A DNA stretch of 64,000 bases from an uncultured Gammaproteobacteria bacterium (GCA_947259705.1 CAMYNL010000004.1:88658-152657), one strand, 5' to 3'; numbered from the stretch's first letter, positions 46,012-57,687 are shown. The notes: generated from the letters alone by a model not told the origin. A program made the numbers and translations.

Positions 46012-47055
46012 TCAGGGAGCCGGGTTTGGGTTTTCCTTGTGGATCTTCTCTATGCCCCGCAACACCTCCTCAGGCAGCGTGACGTGAAGGCTGTCGAGGT
46101 TCTGCTCGAGTTGCGTCCCGGTGGTGGCGCCGATGATCGTACTGGTGACAAAGGCGCGGGAAGTGACATAGGCGAGGGCCATCTGCGCCAGACTCAGGCC
46201 ATGGTCGCCGGCCAGCTGGTGATAGGCTTCGGTCGCCCGGACGGAACGCGGCGACATGTAGCGGGTGAACTGGGGAAACAAAGTCAGCCGCGCATCTGGC
46301 GGTCGGGAGTCGTTCAAATACCTGCCCGCAAGCATGCCGAACCCGAGCGGAGAGTAGGCCAGCAGCCCCGTGTGTTCCTGTATCGCCATCTCGGCGAGAC
46401 CCACCTCGAAAGTCCGGTTCAGCAGGCTGTAGGGATTCTGGATGCTGACCGGACGCGGCAGGCCGAGCTTGTCGGCCGCTGAAATATATGCGTGTATCCC
46501 CCAAGGGGTCTCATTCGACAGCCCGATCCAGCGGGCTTTGCCGGCGGCGACACATTCGGCGAGCGCCGCCAGGGTCTCTTCGATAGTGACCGCCGGCGTC
46601 GCCGGGTCGTGCTCGTAACCCAGTTTGCCGAAATAGTTGGTCTTGCGTTCCGGCCAGTGCACTTGGTAAAGATCCACGTAGTCGGTGCGCAGCCGCCTCA
46701 GACTGCCTTCCAGCGCCGCGAGGACGTTCTTCCTGTTGAGGTGGGTGTCACCCCCGCGGATATGGGGCATCCAGTCCCCGCAGGGACCGACCACCTTGGT
46801 CGCCAGGATCACTCTTGAGCGGTTCTTCCTGCGCATCAGCCATTTGCCGATGATAGACTCGGTGGCACCAAAAGTGTCGGCACTGGAGGGCACCGCGTAC
46901 ATCTCTGCCGTGTCGATGAAATTCACGCCACGACCCAAAGCCATGTCCAGCTGTTCATGGGCTTCCTGTTCGTTATTCTGGCATCCCCAGGTCATGCTGC
47001 CTAGACAAAGTTTGCTGACCTTGACATCGGTGTTGCCGAGTGTTTCGTACTGCAT
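46012..47055 (-). CDS. Aldo/keto reductase, Tas-like
   Basis: A 347-residue NADPH-dependent reductase of the Tas type. Family marks include GSMTWG, IDTAEMY (catalytic D and Y), TK and H in QVHWPE, and IIGATTGTQLEQNLDS for cofactor. Length equals E. coli Tas. ATG 47055 has GGGAG at a good distance and is preferred to an upstream start at 47109. Substrate unknown. Confidence 0.9.
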   Translation of the reverse strand: MQYETLGNTDVKVSKLCLGSMTWGCQNNEQEAHEQLDMALGRGVNFIDTAEMYAVPSSADTFGATESIIGKWLMRRKNRSRVILATKVVGPCGDWMPHIRGGDTHLNRKNVLAALEGSLRRLRTDYVDLYQVHWPERKTNYFGKLGYEHDPATPAVTIEETLAALAECVAAGKARWIGLSNETPWGIHAYISAADKLGLPRPVSIQNPYSLLNRTFEVGLAEMAIQEHTGLLAYSPLGFGMLAGRYLNDSRPPDARLTLFPQFTRYMSPRSVRATEAYHQLAGDHGLSLAQMALAYVTSRAFVTSTIIGATTGTQLEQNLDSLHVTLPEEVLRGIEKIHKENPNPAP

Positions 47056-47357
47056 GGTTGCTCCCGCTGGCTCGATGCGAGCTATTATAGGTGCACAGGC
47101 GGCCGACATTTCGGAAAATCAATACTCGGGAGTAGCGATATTACCGATACCGGAACGAATGAACCGCGCACATCGGTCATGGATGCTGTGCTCGCGATTG
47201 ACGCTGCTGTCCACGAGTCGATGTTTGCGCACATGATGATTCGAGATTCCACGGTATGGGAGCGCACTCGTCCCGGACTGCAGCCGCAATGGGAACAGAT
47301 ATCCCGGTACAGACAGACGCGGGAATTCACCCGCTGGCGGGTGGGAAGTAACCGGCG

Positions 47358-47999
47358 GTGAAACAGTTCTCACCCGCTTTCGAACGCAACAGGGATCCCA
47401 TCCTCGAGGTGCTGCGGGAAGTATTGAAAAAGCCGGGACTTGTGCTGGAGGTGGCCAGCGGCAGCGGGCAGCATGTGGCTTATTTCAGCAAGCGGCTGCC
47501 ACACTTGATCTGGCAGCCGAGTGAAACTCGGGACAAGCTGGCGAGCATAGAAGCATATCGCGGTGAAACCGAGGGTGGCAAAATATGCCCCGCACTCGAG
47601 CTGGATCTGTTACGCGATCAATGGCCGCTCCACGAGGCGGACCACCTGATATGCATCAACACCATTCACATCGCGCCATGGCGGGCAGCAGAGAACCTGT
47701 TCAGCGGCGGTGCGCGTATTCTGGCGCCCGGTGGGATATTTCTCGTCTACGGCCCTTACCGCTACCGCCACCAGCCGCTGGAGCGCAGCAATCTGGAGTT
47801 CGACCGTGCGCTGCGCATGCGCGATCCGTCCAGCGGACTGCGATACTTCGAGGACGTGCAGCGGCTGGCCCGAATGAACGGCTTGCGGCTGATGGAAGAC
47901 CGGGCCATGCCTGCCAATAACCGTTGCATTTGGTGGCGCAGGGCCGTCGATCAGTCATCCTCCGCCGAGGGTGCTACAAGCGAGCCCAGAAATTCGTAG
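47358..47999 (+). CDS. DUF938 SAM-methyltransferase-like protein
   Basis: A 213-residue protein with VLEVASGSGQHVAYF as a SAM loop, WQPSETRDKL and CINTIHIAPWRAAENLF, the marks of DUF938. Members are conserved in proteobacteria without a proven reaction. GTG 47358 is used. The 3' end overlaps the convergent hydrolase gene by 49 bases. Confidence 0.87.
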   Translation: MKQFSPAFERNRDPILEVLREVLKKPGLVLEVASGSGQHVAYFSKRLPHLIWQPSETRDKLASIEAYRGETEGGKICPALELDLLRDQWPLHEADHLICINTIHIAPWRAAENLFSGGARILAPGGIFLVYGPYRYRHQPLERSNLEFDRALRMRDPSSGLRYFEDVQRLARMNGLRLMEDRAMPANNRCIWWRRAVDQSSSAEGATSEPRNS

Positions 48000-48745
48000 A
48001 CCTTGTTCCACAGCTGCTCGCCACCTTGGGTGAACAGGTCCTCATGGCCGGTGTTGACGAGGTCCAGCCGCGAACAGGGACTGCGCAAAGCGGCTTCCAG
48101 CTGCTGGCCCATCTGATGGGGTACTACGACGTCATTTTTCCCGTGCACCAGCAATACGGGGCATAGAACCTTGCGGATGCGTTCCAGGCTGTCGAAACGG
48201 AACGGCATCGCCTCCTCAATGATGATCTGGTCCTTGGGGAACACATGGCTGACCACGTCCACCATGTTGGTGGGTGGTGAAAACAGCATCAGTCCCACCA
48301 CGTCCCGTGCCTGGGCTAGATGGGTTGCCACCGCGCTGCCCATTGACCATCCGGAGACGGCCACGCGAAGCCGAGGGTGGCGCTCTCTAAGCCAGTCATA
48401 GGCGAGTTCGGCATCGACGTAGAAGGCAGATTCCCTGGGTCGGCCGCGGCTGGCGCCATAGCCCCGGTAGTCGAACATGAGTACGGAGATCCCGCGCTCG
48501 CGCAGCCGCTCGATCACATACTCCGCCGAGCGAAGATTTTCGTTGTTACCATAGAAATGTATGACGCAAAGGTCATTATCTGGATCGCCCGGGGCGAATA
48601 TACCCGCGATCCAGTCTCCCTCATTATCCTTCGCGGTCATCCAGATGATATCGGTTTGTGATATTTGAGGCGGTTCGGTGTAACTTACCTGGGCGCCCGG
48701 AAAGGCCTGCTGCTCGACTCTGCTGAGGCTGGAAAATTCTTTCAT
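47951..48745 (-). CDS. Alpha/beta hydrolase (BEM46/YfhR-like)
   Basis: A 264-residue serine hydrolase. The oxyanion area is HFYGNNENLRS, FDYRGYGASRGRP precedes the nucleophile elbow GWSMGSA, then HGKNDVVVP supplies Asp and GHEDLF His. No membrane anchor is obvious in this length. ATG 48745 is 22 bases after pyrD, so both may share a transcript; a longer start at 48967 lies within pyrD. Confidence 0.87.
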   Translation of the reverse strand: MKEFSSLSRVEQQAFPGAQVSYTEPPQISQTDIIWMTAKDNEGDWIAGIFAPGDPDNDLCVIHFYGNNENLRSAEYVIERLRERGISVLMFDYRGYGASRGRPRESAFYVDAELAYDWLRERHPRLRVAVSGWSMGSAVATHLAQARDVVGLMLFSPPTNMVDVVSHVFPKDQIIIEEAMPFRFDSLERIRKVLCPVLLVHGKNDVVVPHQMGQQLEAALRSPCSRLDLVNTGHEDLFTQGGEQLWNKVYEFLGSLVAPSAEDD

Positions 48746-48767
48746 GGACCCGTCGGATAATTGATTA

Positions 48768-49850
48768 TTAAGTGAGATTGTTTCCGTCACTCGCCGTGGA
48801 CTGTGCATGGCCGGTAACCGTCGGCGCAAGCCCCGCCAAGATGTTTCTGACGACTGTGGGACCTTGGTAGATGAAACTGGTATAGAGCTGAATCGCGCAT
48901 GCGCCGGCCTGAAGTTTCTCCGCCGCATCGGCTGCGCCGCCGACGCCACCAACGCCGACGATGTCAATCCCGTCTCCCAACCGCTGCCGCAGGCGTGCCA
49001 CCACGCGGGTCGCCAGTCCGCGCAAGGGGCTGCCGCTGAGGCCGCCGGGTTCCTGGCTCAAGGGCGAACGCAGTCCGGCGGGTCGCTGCAGCGTGGTATT
49101 GGTAGCGACGACGGCATCAATGCCGTGAGTCGTCATTTGCTCACCAATGACGTCGATTTCATCATCCGTCAGGTCGGGGGCGATCTTCAGCGCCAGCGGG
49201 ACGTGGCGCCGCGTCGAATCGCGCATTGAACGCCGGCACGCGGCCAGACCTGCGAGCAAACGGTTAAGGTGCTGCATGTTCTGCAGTTCACGCAGTGTCT
49301 CCGTATTGGGTGAGGAGACGTTAATGGTGATGTAGTCGGCCAGTTCGTAGACGGCCTTCATGCCAGCGATGTAATCGCCCGTAGCGGAGTCGATGGCCGT
49401 GGAGGCGTTCTTGCCTAGGTTGATGCCGATGGCGCAATCAGGCCTCGGAAGTCGCCGCAGGTTGCTGACGAAGGGGTCCAGGCCGGCGCTGTTGAAACCC
49501 ATGCGGTTGATCAGGGCGTTGTCCTCCGGCAGCCGAAACAGGCGTGGTCTGGGGTTCCCGGGCTGCGGTCGCGGGGTCACTGTGCCCAGTTCGACCCAGC
49601 CGAAACCCATGGCCGAAAGCGCCGGATAGGCGCGAGCCCCCTTGTCCAGCCCCGCTGCCAGCCCCACCGGGTTCCGGCAGTGACAACCAAACAGCTCCAT
49701 TTCCCGGCGCGGGAGCCGGTCGCCGGTGCCCGACCGCAACATCCTCAGCAGCACCGGGGAGCGTGAGATCCAGGCAAGCATGTTTACCACGATGTCGTGG
49801 CCCGACTCAGTGTCGAGCCTGAACAGCAGTGGCCGCAGCAGTGAGTACAC
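48768..49850 (-). CDS. pyrD: Dihydroorotate dehydrogenase, class 2
   Basis: A 360-residue flavoprotein that oxidises dihydroorotate to orotate with quinone in pyrimidine synthesis. NPVGLAAGLDK, the FMN contact, TINVSSPNT with catalytic Ser, and IVGVGGVG are diagnostic; an N-terminal helix for membrane contact marks class 2. GTG is the start. Followed by the alpha/beta hydrolase. Confidence 0.96.
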   Translation of the reverse strand: MYSLLRPLLFRLDTESGHDIVVNMLAWISRSPVLLRMLRSGTGDRLPRREMELFGCHCRNPVGLAAGLDKGARAYPALSAMGFGWVELGTVTPRPQPGNPRPRLFRLPEDNALINRMGFNSAGLDPFVSNLRRLPRPDCAIGINLGKNASTAIDSATGDYIAGMKAVYELADYITINVSSPNTETLRELQNMQHLNRLLAGLAACRRSMRDSTRRHVPLALKIAPDLTDDEIDVIGEQMTTHGIDAVVATNTTLQRPAGLRSPLSQEPGGLSGSPLRGLATRVVARLRQRLGDGIDIVGVGGVGGAADAAEKLQAGACAIQLYTSFIYQGPTVVRNILAGLAPTVTGHAQSTASDGNNLT

Positions 49851-49983
49851 TCAGATTTCTCGGGTTATGTATACAACAGCGGAACGGCGGTGACCGACCT
49901 GGACCAGCACGATGTTCCGCCCTCAGAAGAACATAACATAGCAGACGCCGGCGGTCGTTGTGCAATCCGGGGGTTTGCGCCGG

Positions 49984-50718
49984 TCAGAAATCCAACCCCG
50001 GAGGAAGGTAGCGCCATTTGCCTTCGGGCAGGTTGCCCAGGAGCACGCGGCCGATACGTACTCGTTTGAGGCCGGACACGCGCAACTCGATGAACTCGCA
50101 CATGCGGCGAATCTGACGCTTGCGGCCCTCAGTCAGAACGAAGCGCAACTGGTCGGCGTTGAGGCGATCCACGCGGGCCGGTCGTAGCGGCTTACCGTCA
50201 AGAACCAGGCCATGGCGCAAACGTTGCAGCATCTGCTCATCCACCGCTCCTTCCACACGAACCAGATACTCCTTTTCGATCCTGCTTTCCGGGCCGATCA
50301 GATGACGGGCTATGCGACCGTCCTGGGTGAGCACCAGCAGCCCCTGTGAGTCAATGTCCAGCCGGCCTGCCGGCGCCAGGCCATGGAGATGATGACGAGA
50401 GAACCTGAGCGCGCAGCGATCCGCCGGATCACGGGTGCGGGGTGTGAACAGGGTCGCCGCTGCGGGATACTTGCCCTCGGGGGTGCCGGACACATAACCT
50501 ATCGGTTTGTTCATCAGCACAGTGACGCGTTCTCGCTGCGCACGTCTTGCGACGGGCGCCAGACTGATGCTGCTGTCCGGGTTGACCTTCGTGCCCAGGG
50601 TATCGACGATTTGGCCGTCCACAATTACCTGCCCCTGTTGAATGTATTCATCGGCCTCGCGCCGGGAGCAAAGGCCCCGAGCTGCCATGAGTTTCGACAA
50701 GCGTACTGACCCGGTCAC
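49984..50718 (-). CDS. RsuA/RluB/RluF family pseudouridine synthase
   Basis: A 244-residue rRNA pseudouridine synthase. An S4 RNA-binding domain ([21 protein letters not shown]) is followed by [18 protein letters not shown] with the catalytic Asp, and [11 protein letters not shown]. The motifs look closest to RluF among RsuA relatives, though the rRNA position cannot be read. GTG start, divergent from the transporter gene by 18 bp. Confidence 0.88.
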   Translation of the reverse strand: MTGSVRLSKLMAARGLCSRREADEYIQQGQVIVDGQIVDTLGTKVNPDSSISLAPVARRAQRERVTVLMNKPIGYVSGTPEGKYPAAATLFTPRTRDPADRCALRFSRHHLHGLAPAGRLDIDSQGLLVLTQDGRIARHLIGPESRIEKEYLVRVEGAVDEQMLQRLRHGLVLDGKPLRPARVDRLNADQLRFVLTEGRKRQIRRMCEFIELRVSGLKRVRIGRVLLGNLPEGKWRYLPPGLDF

Positions 50719-50736
50719 ATCGGTGGCGTTTTGAAC

Positions 50737-51450
50737 ATGATTGGCCTCATCATACTTGTGATCGTTTGTTCTATCACGTATTCGATAGAGATCATATTCG
50801 GTCTCGGTGGCACCATACTGATGCTGCCGCTGCTCACCTGGTATTTCGACGCCAAAACGCTGGTCATCTACTCTGTTGTGCCCCAGATAATGGTTGCGGC
50901 CATCGGTTTGTACTACTCGCCGCGAACGGTGGACCGGCGCTTCTTAAGCGGTATGCTGTTGTTCGCGATACTGGGCGCCGCTGCCGGCATCGCGGCGTTC
51001 ACCCATGTGTCGGGCGGACAGTTCAAGATCCTGCTTGGGCTCGCGGTCCTCGCGGCCGGAATCTACCTGATTACGGCTCCCCAGGTGTTCCGAATCGCAC
51101 CCGCTACCGGTCGAGCGCTAGACGTCGCGGCGGGATTTTCGCAAGGGTTGTTCGGCATCAGCGGTCCCGTCTCGATGACCCGTCTGCTCGGCACTTTCAC
51201 GGACAAGACCATAGTGCGTAACGCGGGATTCGCTTTCTTCCTCAGCCTCAATATCGCGCGTGGTATTTTCTACTGGGTGACCGGTAGCGTTGACCCGATG
51301 GTCGTAACCATGGCATTGGTGTCCATGCCGGCGTTGGCGGCGGCGCTGCTAGTCGCTAACCGGTTGCACTTCCAATTGCGGCAGGAGACGTTTCGCCGGG
51401 TGGCGGCATGGCTGATTGCGCTGGGCGGAATCAGCATTCTACTGAACTAG
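50737..51450 (+). CDS. TSUP-family (TauE/SafE) membrane transporter
   Basis: A 237-residue protein with about 7-8 membrane helices of the TauE/SafE (TSUP) family; [12 protein letters not shown] near residue 25 and [14 protein letters not shown] are the family loops. Such carriers export or import sulfite, sulfoacetate or other organosulfur anions. ATG 50737 follows a TTG at 50731. Substrate unknown. Confidence 0.82.
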   Translation: MIGLIILVIVCSITYSIEIIFGLGGTILMLPLLTWYFDAKTLVIYSVVPQIMVAAIGLYYSPRTVDRRFLSGMLLFAILGAAAGIAAFTHVSGGQFKILLGLAVLAAGIYLITAPQVFRIAPATGRALDVAAGFSQGLFGISGPVSMTRLLGTFTDKTIVRNAGFAFFLSLNIARGIFYWVTGSVDPMVVTMALVSMPALAAALLVANRLHFQLRQETFRRVAAWLIALGGISILLN

Positions 51451-51668
51451 CCAGTCGTTCTCGCCAGCTTACCTGGGTGGGTGTCAGCGCGTCGCTCAGA
51501 GGACGTCTTGCTCCCTGCCGGCGAACAGGGTGGATCGACGTTCCCGTTCCGGCCCCGGGGCAGTTCCAACAGGGATCACAGCAGATTTCACGCATGCCCG
51601 TTACGGGCCATGCCCTAGATCCATCTCGGTCTTACTTCGCTGTCGCCTTGCCAAGCATGCCGGCCGGA

Positions 51669-52184
51669 TCACAGTCCCAGCGAGAAGACTTCAGGCATGG
51701 CGTCGCTGCGTTCCCATACCTCGTCGAACCGGCGCTGCAGACGCTTTGCCATTGCCGCATTGTTGGCATTGAAGGCAAACTGCCTATGGTCACTGCGGGG
51801 TTGTCGGCACCAGGCGGTCTCGTCGGCCACCACGAACAATTCCTGGCCGTCCGCGTATTCGTCGGTCACCTTTCTGACCTGCAGATAGCTGCTATGGCGG
51901 CGGATCAGCGCCAGCAGGCGGGCGTTTCGTCGCAGAAAATGGAGCTCGTCCTCCACCAGCATCAGAACCTGGTTGCGTACATCTATGGTTACAAAGTGGT
52001 TGATGGCATCGACCAATCCCAGGGAACGGAACACCTCGAGCTCTAACCGCGGTGCGCGTACGATCACTTTGCGCACCGCCAGTTCGAAGTATCGTAGGAT
52101 CACGTTGCTCAGTGCCGCTGGCGAGCTGAGGACGATCTCTTGCTCACGCTGGTCGCCGCCGAGTCTCTCGATTCGAACCACCAT
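51669..52184 (-). CDS. Hypothetical protein downstream of purB
   Basis: A 171-residue protein with no family I can name. It lies 13 bp after purB on the same strand, so it is likely co-transcribed. A central stretch shaped like beta strand-alternation with RAPRLELEVF, DVRNQVLMLVEDELHFLRR and YLQVRKV resembles the fold of phospholipase-D-like pseudodomains but HKD motifs are missing. No signal or membrane segment. Confidence 0.75.
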   Translation of the reverse strand: MVVRIERLGGDQREQEIVLSSPAALSNVILRYFELAVRKVIVRAPRLELEVFRSLGLVDAINHFVTIDVRNQVLMLVEDELHFLRRNARLLALIRRHSSYLQVRKVTDEYADGQELFVVADETAWCRQPRSDHRQFAFNANNAAMAKRLQRRFDEVWERSDAMPEVFSLGL

Positions 52185-52197
52185 CCGACGCCCGCTT

Positions 52198-53583
<1,386 letters not shown>

Positions 53584-53667
53584 TTACGGGATCTGAATTG
53601 TGAGTGGATTACTGGTCACCACTGGGCGCCGGATATTAACATAACGCACTCACCTTACACGTGTTAC

Positions 53668-54357
53668 ATGAACCCGTTCATCAATCAGTCGCTGGCCGAG
53701 CTGCGGTCAAAAAGTATCCGGACTTTTCGACAGGGGGGCGGGTCGCGCCCACACGTCTGCCTGGTCAGTGCGGCCGGGCATAAAGCAGTACTTAAGGACT
53801 ATCATGCGTGTGACCCCTGGTTTGCCCGCTTGCTGGCGCCGCTGCTGGCGGCGCGGGAGGCCAGAGCATTGCGGCTGTTGGACGACGTCGTGCGGGTCCC
53901 CAGACTGTTGTCGACCCCGGACCGGCGCTCCCTGCTGATACAGTATCTGCCCGCGCAGCCGTTGCTGAAGGTGGATGCGGTAGTCGACTGGGAACCGTTC
54001 TTCCGCGACCTGCGGCAGTTGTTGGAAACGATACACGCGAGGGGCGTTGCACACAGCGACCTGCGCAGTCCCAACAACACCTTGCTGGATGCGGCCGGTC
54101 GTCCCGTGATTGTTGATTTCGTCGCCAGCGTTCAGCGCGGGCGTCCCTGGAACCTGCCGGGTAAATGGCTGTTCCAGGCCTTCAGCCGGGCCGACCGGGA
54201 CGCGATAGCGAAGTTGAAGCGCCACGTGGCCCCCGAGTTGCTGACGGATGCGGAGCGCGCCCTGCTGACGAGAAGGGGGCCGTTGGAGCGCAGTGCGCGA
54301 TGGCTGGGCCGCGGGGTGCGCAACGTAACGCGCAAGCTGTTCACCGGCGGCGGGTGA
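53668..54357 (+). CDS. RIO-like small protein kinase
   Basis: A 229-residue protein kinase-like fold. The ATP Lys is K43, the catalytic loop AHSDLRSPNNTLL gives D131 and N136, and VDFVAS has D150 with DFV in place of DFG. N- and C-terminal lobes are reduced, as in RIO1-like and lipopolysaccharide-kinase-like families. It stands divergent from purB and convergent with mnmA, in the position where hflD is found in E. coli. Substrate may be a protein or a lipid-linked sugar. Confidence 0.78.
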   Translation: MNPFINQSLAELRSKSIRTFRQGGGSRPHVCLVSAAGHKAVLKDYHACDPWFARLLAPLLAAREARALRLLDDVVRVPRLLSTPDRRSLLIQYLPAQPLLKVDAVVDWEPFFRDLRQLLETIHARGVAHSDLRSPNNTLLDAAGRPVIVDFVASVQRGRPWNLPGKWLFQAFSRADRDAIAKLKRHVAPELLTDAERALLTRRGPLERSARWLGRGVRNVTRKLFTGGG

Positions 54358-54358
54358 G

Positions 54359-55474
54359 TCAGGCTGCGGCATCACCGAAGCGCTCGCTGAGCGCCTCGCT
54401 GTCGAGGATGGTGCCCCCACCCAGGCAGACATCGCCTTCATAGAACACCACCGCCTGGCCCGGCGCGACGGCGCGCTGTGCTTGGTCGAACCGGACCCTT
54501 GCCGCTCCCTGCTCGAGGGGCTCGATCAGACAGGGCTGATCGAGCTGGCGGTAACGAGTCTTTGCGGTGCAGCGATGCGGCAGCCGCGGCGGTGCGCCGG
54601 CGATCCAGGACAGCTGGTCGGCACGCAGCCATTGGCTCAGCAGACTGGGGTGGTCCTGACCCTGGGCGACATAGAGGATGTTCCGAGCTGTGTCCTTGGC
54701 CGCCACGTACCAGGGTCCACCGGGCCCGCCGATGCCCAGGCCCTGGCGTTGGCCGATGGTGTGATACATCAGACCGTCGTGTTGACCCAGCAGCCGGCCC
54801 TCGATGCTGCGGATTTCCCCCGGTCGCGGACGCAGATAGCTCTGCAGGAACTCCTTGAAGCGACGCTCCCCGATGAAGCATATGCCGGTGCTGTCCTTCT
54901 TGGCGTGTACGGGCAATCCCGCCTGCTCCGCGAGATGCCGTACCTCGGATTTATTTCGGTCGGCGAGCGGGAACAAGGTCGACCGCAGCGCCTGCTGGTC
55001 GAGGGCGTGAAGGAAGTAGCTCTGGTCCTTGCCCGGGTCGCGAGCGCGCCGTAGTTCCTGCCGCCCTTGGCGTTGCGTCAGCCCGGCGTAATGGCCAGTG
55101 GCAATGAGGTCTGCCCCCAGGGTGCGGGCGTGATCAAGAAATTCTCTGAACTTGATTTCCCGGTTGCAAAGCACGTCCGGATTCGGGGTGCGGCCGGCGT
55201 CGTATTCAGCCAGAAAGCGGGAAAATACCCGTGTCCAGTACTCATGGGAGAAATTGACGGTGCGCAGCGGGATCCCCAGTTTCGCGCACACGGTCTCTGC
55301 ATCCGCAAGGTCCTCGGCGGCGGCGCAATAACCACCGCTGTCGTCCTCTTCCCAGTTCTTCATGAACATACCGGTGACGCGGTAATCTTGGTCGCGCAAG
55401 AGCATGGCGGCAACCGATGAATCGACGCCGCCCGACATACCGACCATCACATGTATGCGCGAATTTTCCGACAT
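54359..55474 (-). CDS. mnmA: tRNA 2-thiouridylase MnmA
   Basis: A 371-residue tRNA-specific 2-thiouridylase that thiolates U34. SGGVDSSV is the PP-loop, [13 protein letters not shown] and [10 protein letters not shown] the substrate segments, and [16 protein letters not shown] the second catalytic Cys region. Length and order fit. It ends one base from the convergent kinase gene. Confidence 0.97.
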   Translation of the reverse strand: MSENSRIHVMVGMSGGVDSSVAAMLLRDQDYRVTGMFMKNWEEDDSGGYCAAAEDLADAETVCAKLGIPLRTVNFSHEYWTRVFSRFLAEYDAGRTPNPDVLCNREIKFREFLDHARTLGADLIATGHYAGLTQRQGRQELRRARDPGKDQSYFLHALDQQALRSTLFPLADRNKSEVRHLAEQAGLPVHAKKDSTGICFIGERRFKEFLQSYLRPRPGEIRSIEGRLLGQHDGLMYHTIGQRQGLGIGGPGGPWYVAAKDTARNILYVAQGQDHPSLLSQWLRADQLSWIAGAPPRLPHRCTAKTRYRQLDQPCLIEPLEQGAARVRFDQAQRAVAPGQAVVFYEGDVCLGGGTILDSEALSERFGDAAA

Positions 55475-55537
55475 TTGCCAGGTAGAGTCGTCCGTTCGCC
55501 CGTTGCGGGCGGCCTATCCTACCATGGCCTGGAACCG

Positions 55538-57358
55538 TCAGCGGCCGCGATAATGCAGGGACAGGAAGAAATGACGCCCCGGCGCGTTGAAACTCGCGAC
55601 AGTCTGGTAAGTCTTGTCAAACAGGTTGCCGATGCGGGCGCGCAGCGCGAGCCGGTCGGTCCAGCGAAACTCTCCCAGCAGATCCATGGTGGCATAACCA
55701 TCGACTCGAACCGCATTGGCGAGGTCATCGAACCGGTCGCCCTGCGCTAGCAGTCGACCACCCAAGGAGGTGAGTTCCCAGTGATGCCAGCCATGTAATG
55801 AGAGGGTCTCCCTGGCGCGCCTCGGGAGGCGATTGCCGGTGGCGCGATCCTCGGGATCCAGCAGGCTGGCCGAAACCTGCAGATCCCAGGCATCGAGATG
55901 GGTGCGGAGCTCCATTTCCAGGCCCGTTATGCGCGCGTCGTCCACGTTGTCCGGAAAGAAGTCGCCGGTTTCCGGGTCAAGCGTGGTCACGATTAATGCT
56001 TCCACGTCGGTGTGATAAATCCGCGCGCTCCAGAATCCCCAGTCGGGATAGCCCTCGATGCCTGCTTCCACCGAGGCCGACTTTTCGGCGTCCAGGCCCG
56101 GGTTGCCGAATCCCGGGAAAAACAGTTCATTGAAGCTGGGCGACTTGAAAGCGGTCCCGTAGGAAGCGTACAGCCGCATTCCCGCGGCCATGCGGTATCC
56201 CCATCCGATCCCGCCCGTGGTCTCGCCGGCAAAGGTCTCGTTTTCGTCGTATCGAACCGATGCGTCGAGGGTATGCGCCCCCAGGGTGCCGAGATATTGG
56301 ACAAAGGCGCCGTAGTTGTCTCGGTTGCTGGTGACAAAGTCGGCGGAACTCTCGACCGTCTCGTCGCGAAAATCGAAGCCCATCGTGATCTGCTGTCCGC
56401 TTGCAAGCCACAGCTCGTTCAGCCAGCTTGCCTCCTGCCTTTTGGTGTTGAAACTCGAGGACAAGTCCCCCTGTGGTGCGAAATTGTCCGTCTCGTCACG
56501 GCTTTCGCCGGCGCGCAGCCTGATGGTCCAGAGAGCATGTGGCGACAACACGGCGGCGACTCCGACCACCTGCTGCACGAAATCGGTCTCGTCCTCGAAG
56601 ACGCTGTCGAACTGGGTGGTGCCGGAGGCACGCAGCAGGAATCCCTCGACTTCGTTTGCGCCGCTGAACCGGTGCCCCACGCTGGCCTGCAGCGAGGCAT
56701 TATTGTAGCCGTCGGCATCGGGCTGATCGAATCCGAAGGGTCCCGGCACCGGCTGCCGGGCGTCGATACCCTCGCTGGTGAAGTAGGCCCCGCTGATGCT
56801 GTAGTGAGTTGCCTCGATCTCGCCGTCGGTATTGGCCGCCAGGGAGTAGGTGTCGAAAGAACCGCCCCCCGCATCCAGCCCAACGGCCGGGTCGCCGGCA
56901 CCGCGGCGGGTGAATATCTGAATTACGCCGCCGATCGCCTCCGAGCCCCAGCGGCTGGCGCGCGGACCACGCACAATCTCTATGCGTTCGATCTGTTCCA
57001 CTGGCAATAGTTCGAAAGCGGTCAGTCCGACGCTGGCGGATCCCACGCGGATGCCGTCCACCAGCACCAGCACATGGTCGGCCTCGGTACCGCGCAGGAA
57101 CAGGCTGGTGGTTTTACCGAAGCCGCCACTTTCGGCGATGTCTATGCCGGCGACCCCACGCAGCAGATCGGGCAAGGTTTGGGCATGCTGCCGATCGATA
57201 TCCACACGCGTCAACACCGTGGTGGCGGCGGCAACCCGGTTGGCGGCGATCGGAGTTCGGGTCGCGGTGACAATGATTTCAGGCGTGACTTCGGCGGCGA
57301 CGGCACCACCGCCGAAATTCAGGGCCAGACAGCACCCTCCCAGCAGACGACGCAGCAT
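55538..57358 (-). CDS. btuB: BtuB-like TonB-dependent cobalamin receptor
   Basis: A 606-residue outer-membrane receptor. A signal peptide (to about residue 22) is followed by the TonB box EIIVTATR and a plug domain containing LLRGVAGIDI and IEIVRGPRASRWGSEAIGGVIQI. The barrel follows to the C-terminal FFLSLHYRGR. Length is near that of E. coli BtuB. The cobalamin riboswitch in its leader identifies it as a B12 receptor rather than a siderophore receptor. It has AGAGGAG close before the ATG. Confidence 0.92.
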   Translation of the reverse strand: MLRRLLGGCCLALNFGGGAVAAEVTPEIIVTATRTPIAANRVAAATTVLTRVDIDRQHAQTLPDLLRGVAGIDIAESGGFGKTTSLFLRGTEADHVLVLVDGIRVGSASVGLTAFELLPVEQIERIEIVRGPRASRWGSEAIGGVIQIFTRRGAGDPAVGLDAGGGSFDTYSLAANTDGEIEATHYSISGAYFTSEGIDARQPVPGPFGFDQPDADGYNNASLQASVGHRFSGANEVEGFLLRASGTTQFDSVFEDETDFVQQVVGVAAVLSPHALWTIRLRAGESRDETDNFAPQGDLSSSFNTKRQEASWLNELWLASGQQITMGFDFRDETVESSADFVTSNRDNYGAFVQYLGTLGAHTLDASVRYDENETFAGETTGGIGWGYRMAAGMRLYASYGTAFKSPSFNELFFPGFGNPGLDAEKSASVEAGIEGYPDWGFWSARIYHTDVEALIVTTLDPETGDFFPDNVDDARITGLEMELRTHLDAWDLQVSASLLDPEDRATGNRLPRRARETLSLHGWHHWELTSLGGRLLAQGDRFDDLANAVRVDGYATMDLLGEFRWTDRLALRARIGNLFDKTYQTVASFNAPGRHFFLSLHYRGR

Positions 57359-57476
57359 TATTATTCTCCTCTGTGGCGCATGCGCACCCGCACGCCAGAT
57401 CGGACACAGAGGACTGCTTGGAAGCCATCACTGCCGGGCTGCCATTGCCGCCCTCCGCGACACGGTGTCAGGGAGC

Positions 57477-57687
57477 CTCAGGCCGGTCTCCGGGCTTGTG
57501 ATTGGATACAGTTCCAGGGGCCAGCCAGCCTTCCCATCCGCGGTCGCGCTGGCTCATTATTAAGCAAGCAGCGTGCCGGAAGGACAGTGGCGTCCGGGCT
57601 GGCCTCAGGTCACCTACCGTTGCGGGGGCAGCGTCGGCGTCTGACCGACTTCCCGTTTAATCCCCGGGCTTTCCGGGGACACCTGAG
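57477..57687 (-). promoter_or_regulatory. Cobalamin (AdoCbl) riboswitch upstream of btuB
   Basis: On the minus strand the conserved elements appear in order: CTCAGG as P1 5' strand, GGGAAG region, CTGCCCCCGCAACGGTA (complement of 57617-57633), GCCACTG B12-box (57585-57591), a second GGGAAGG, AAGCCCGGAGACCGGCC and CCTGAG as P1 3' strand. All parts match the known btuB riboswitch. It should repress btuB when adenosylcobalamin is present. About 118 bases lie between it and the btuB start. Confidence 0.95.

Noticed and set aside
47179-47361. A 60-codon frame upstream of the DUF938 gene
   Set aside because: No signature, and no ribosome site; it only fills a gap of about 250 bp.
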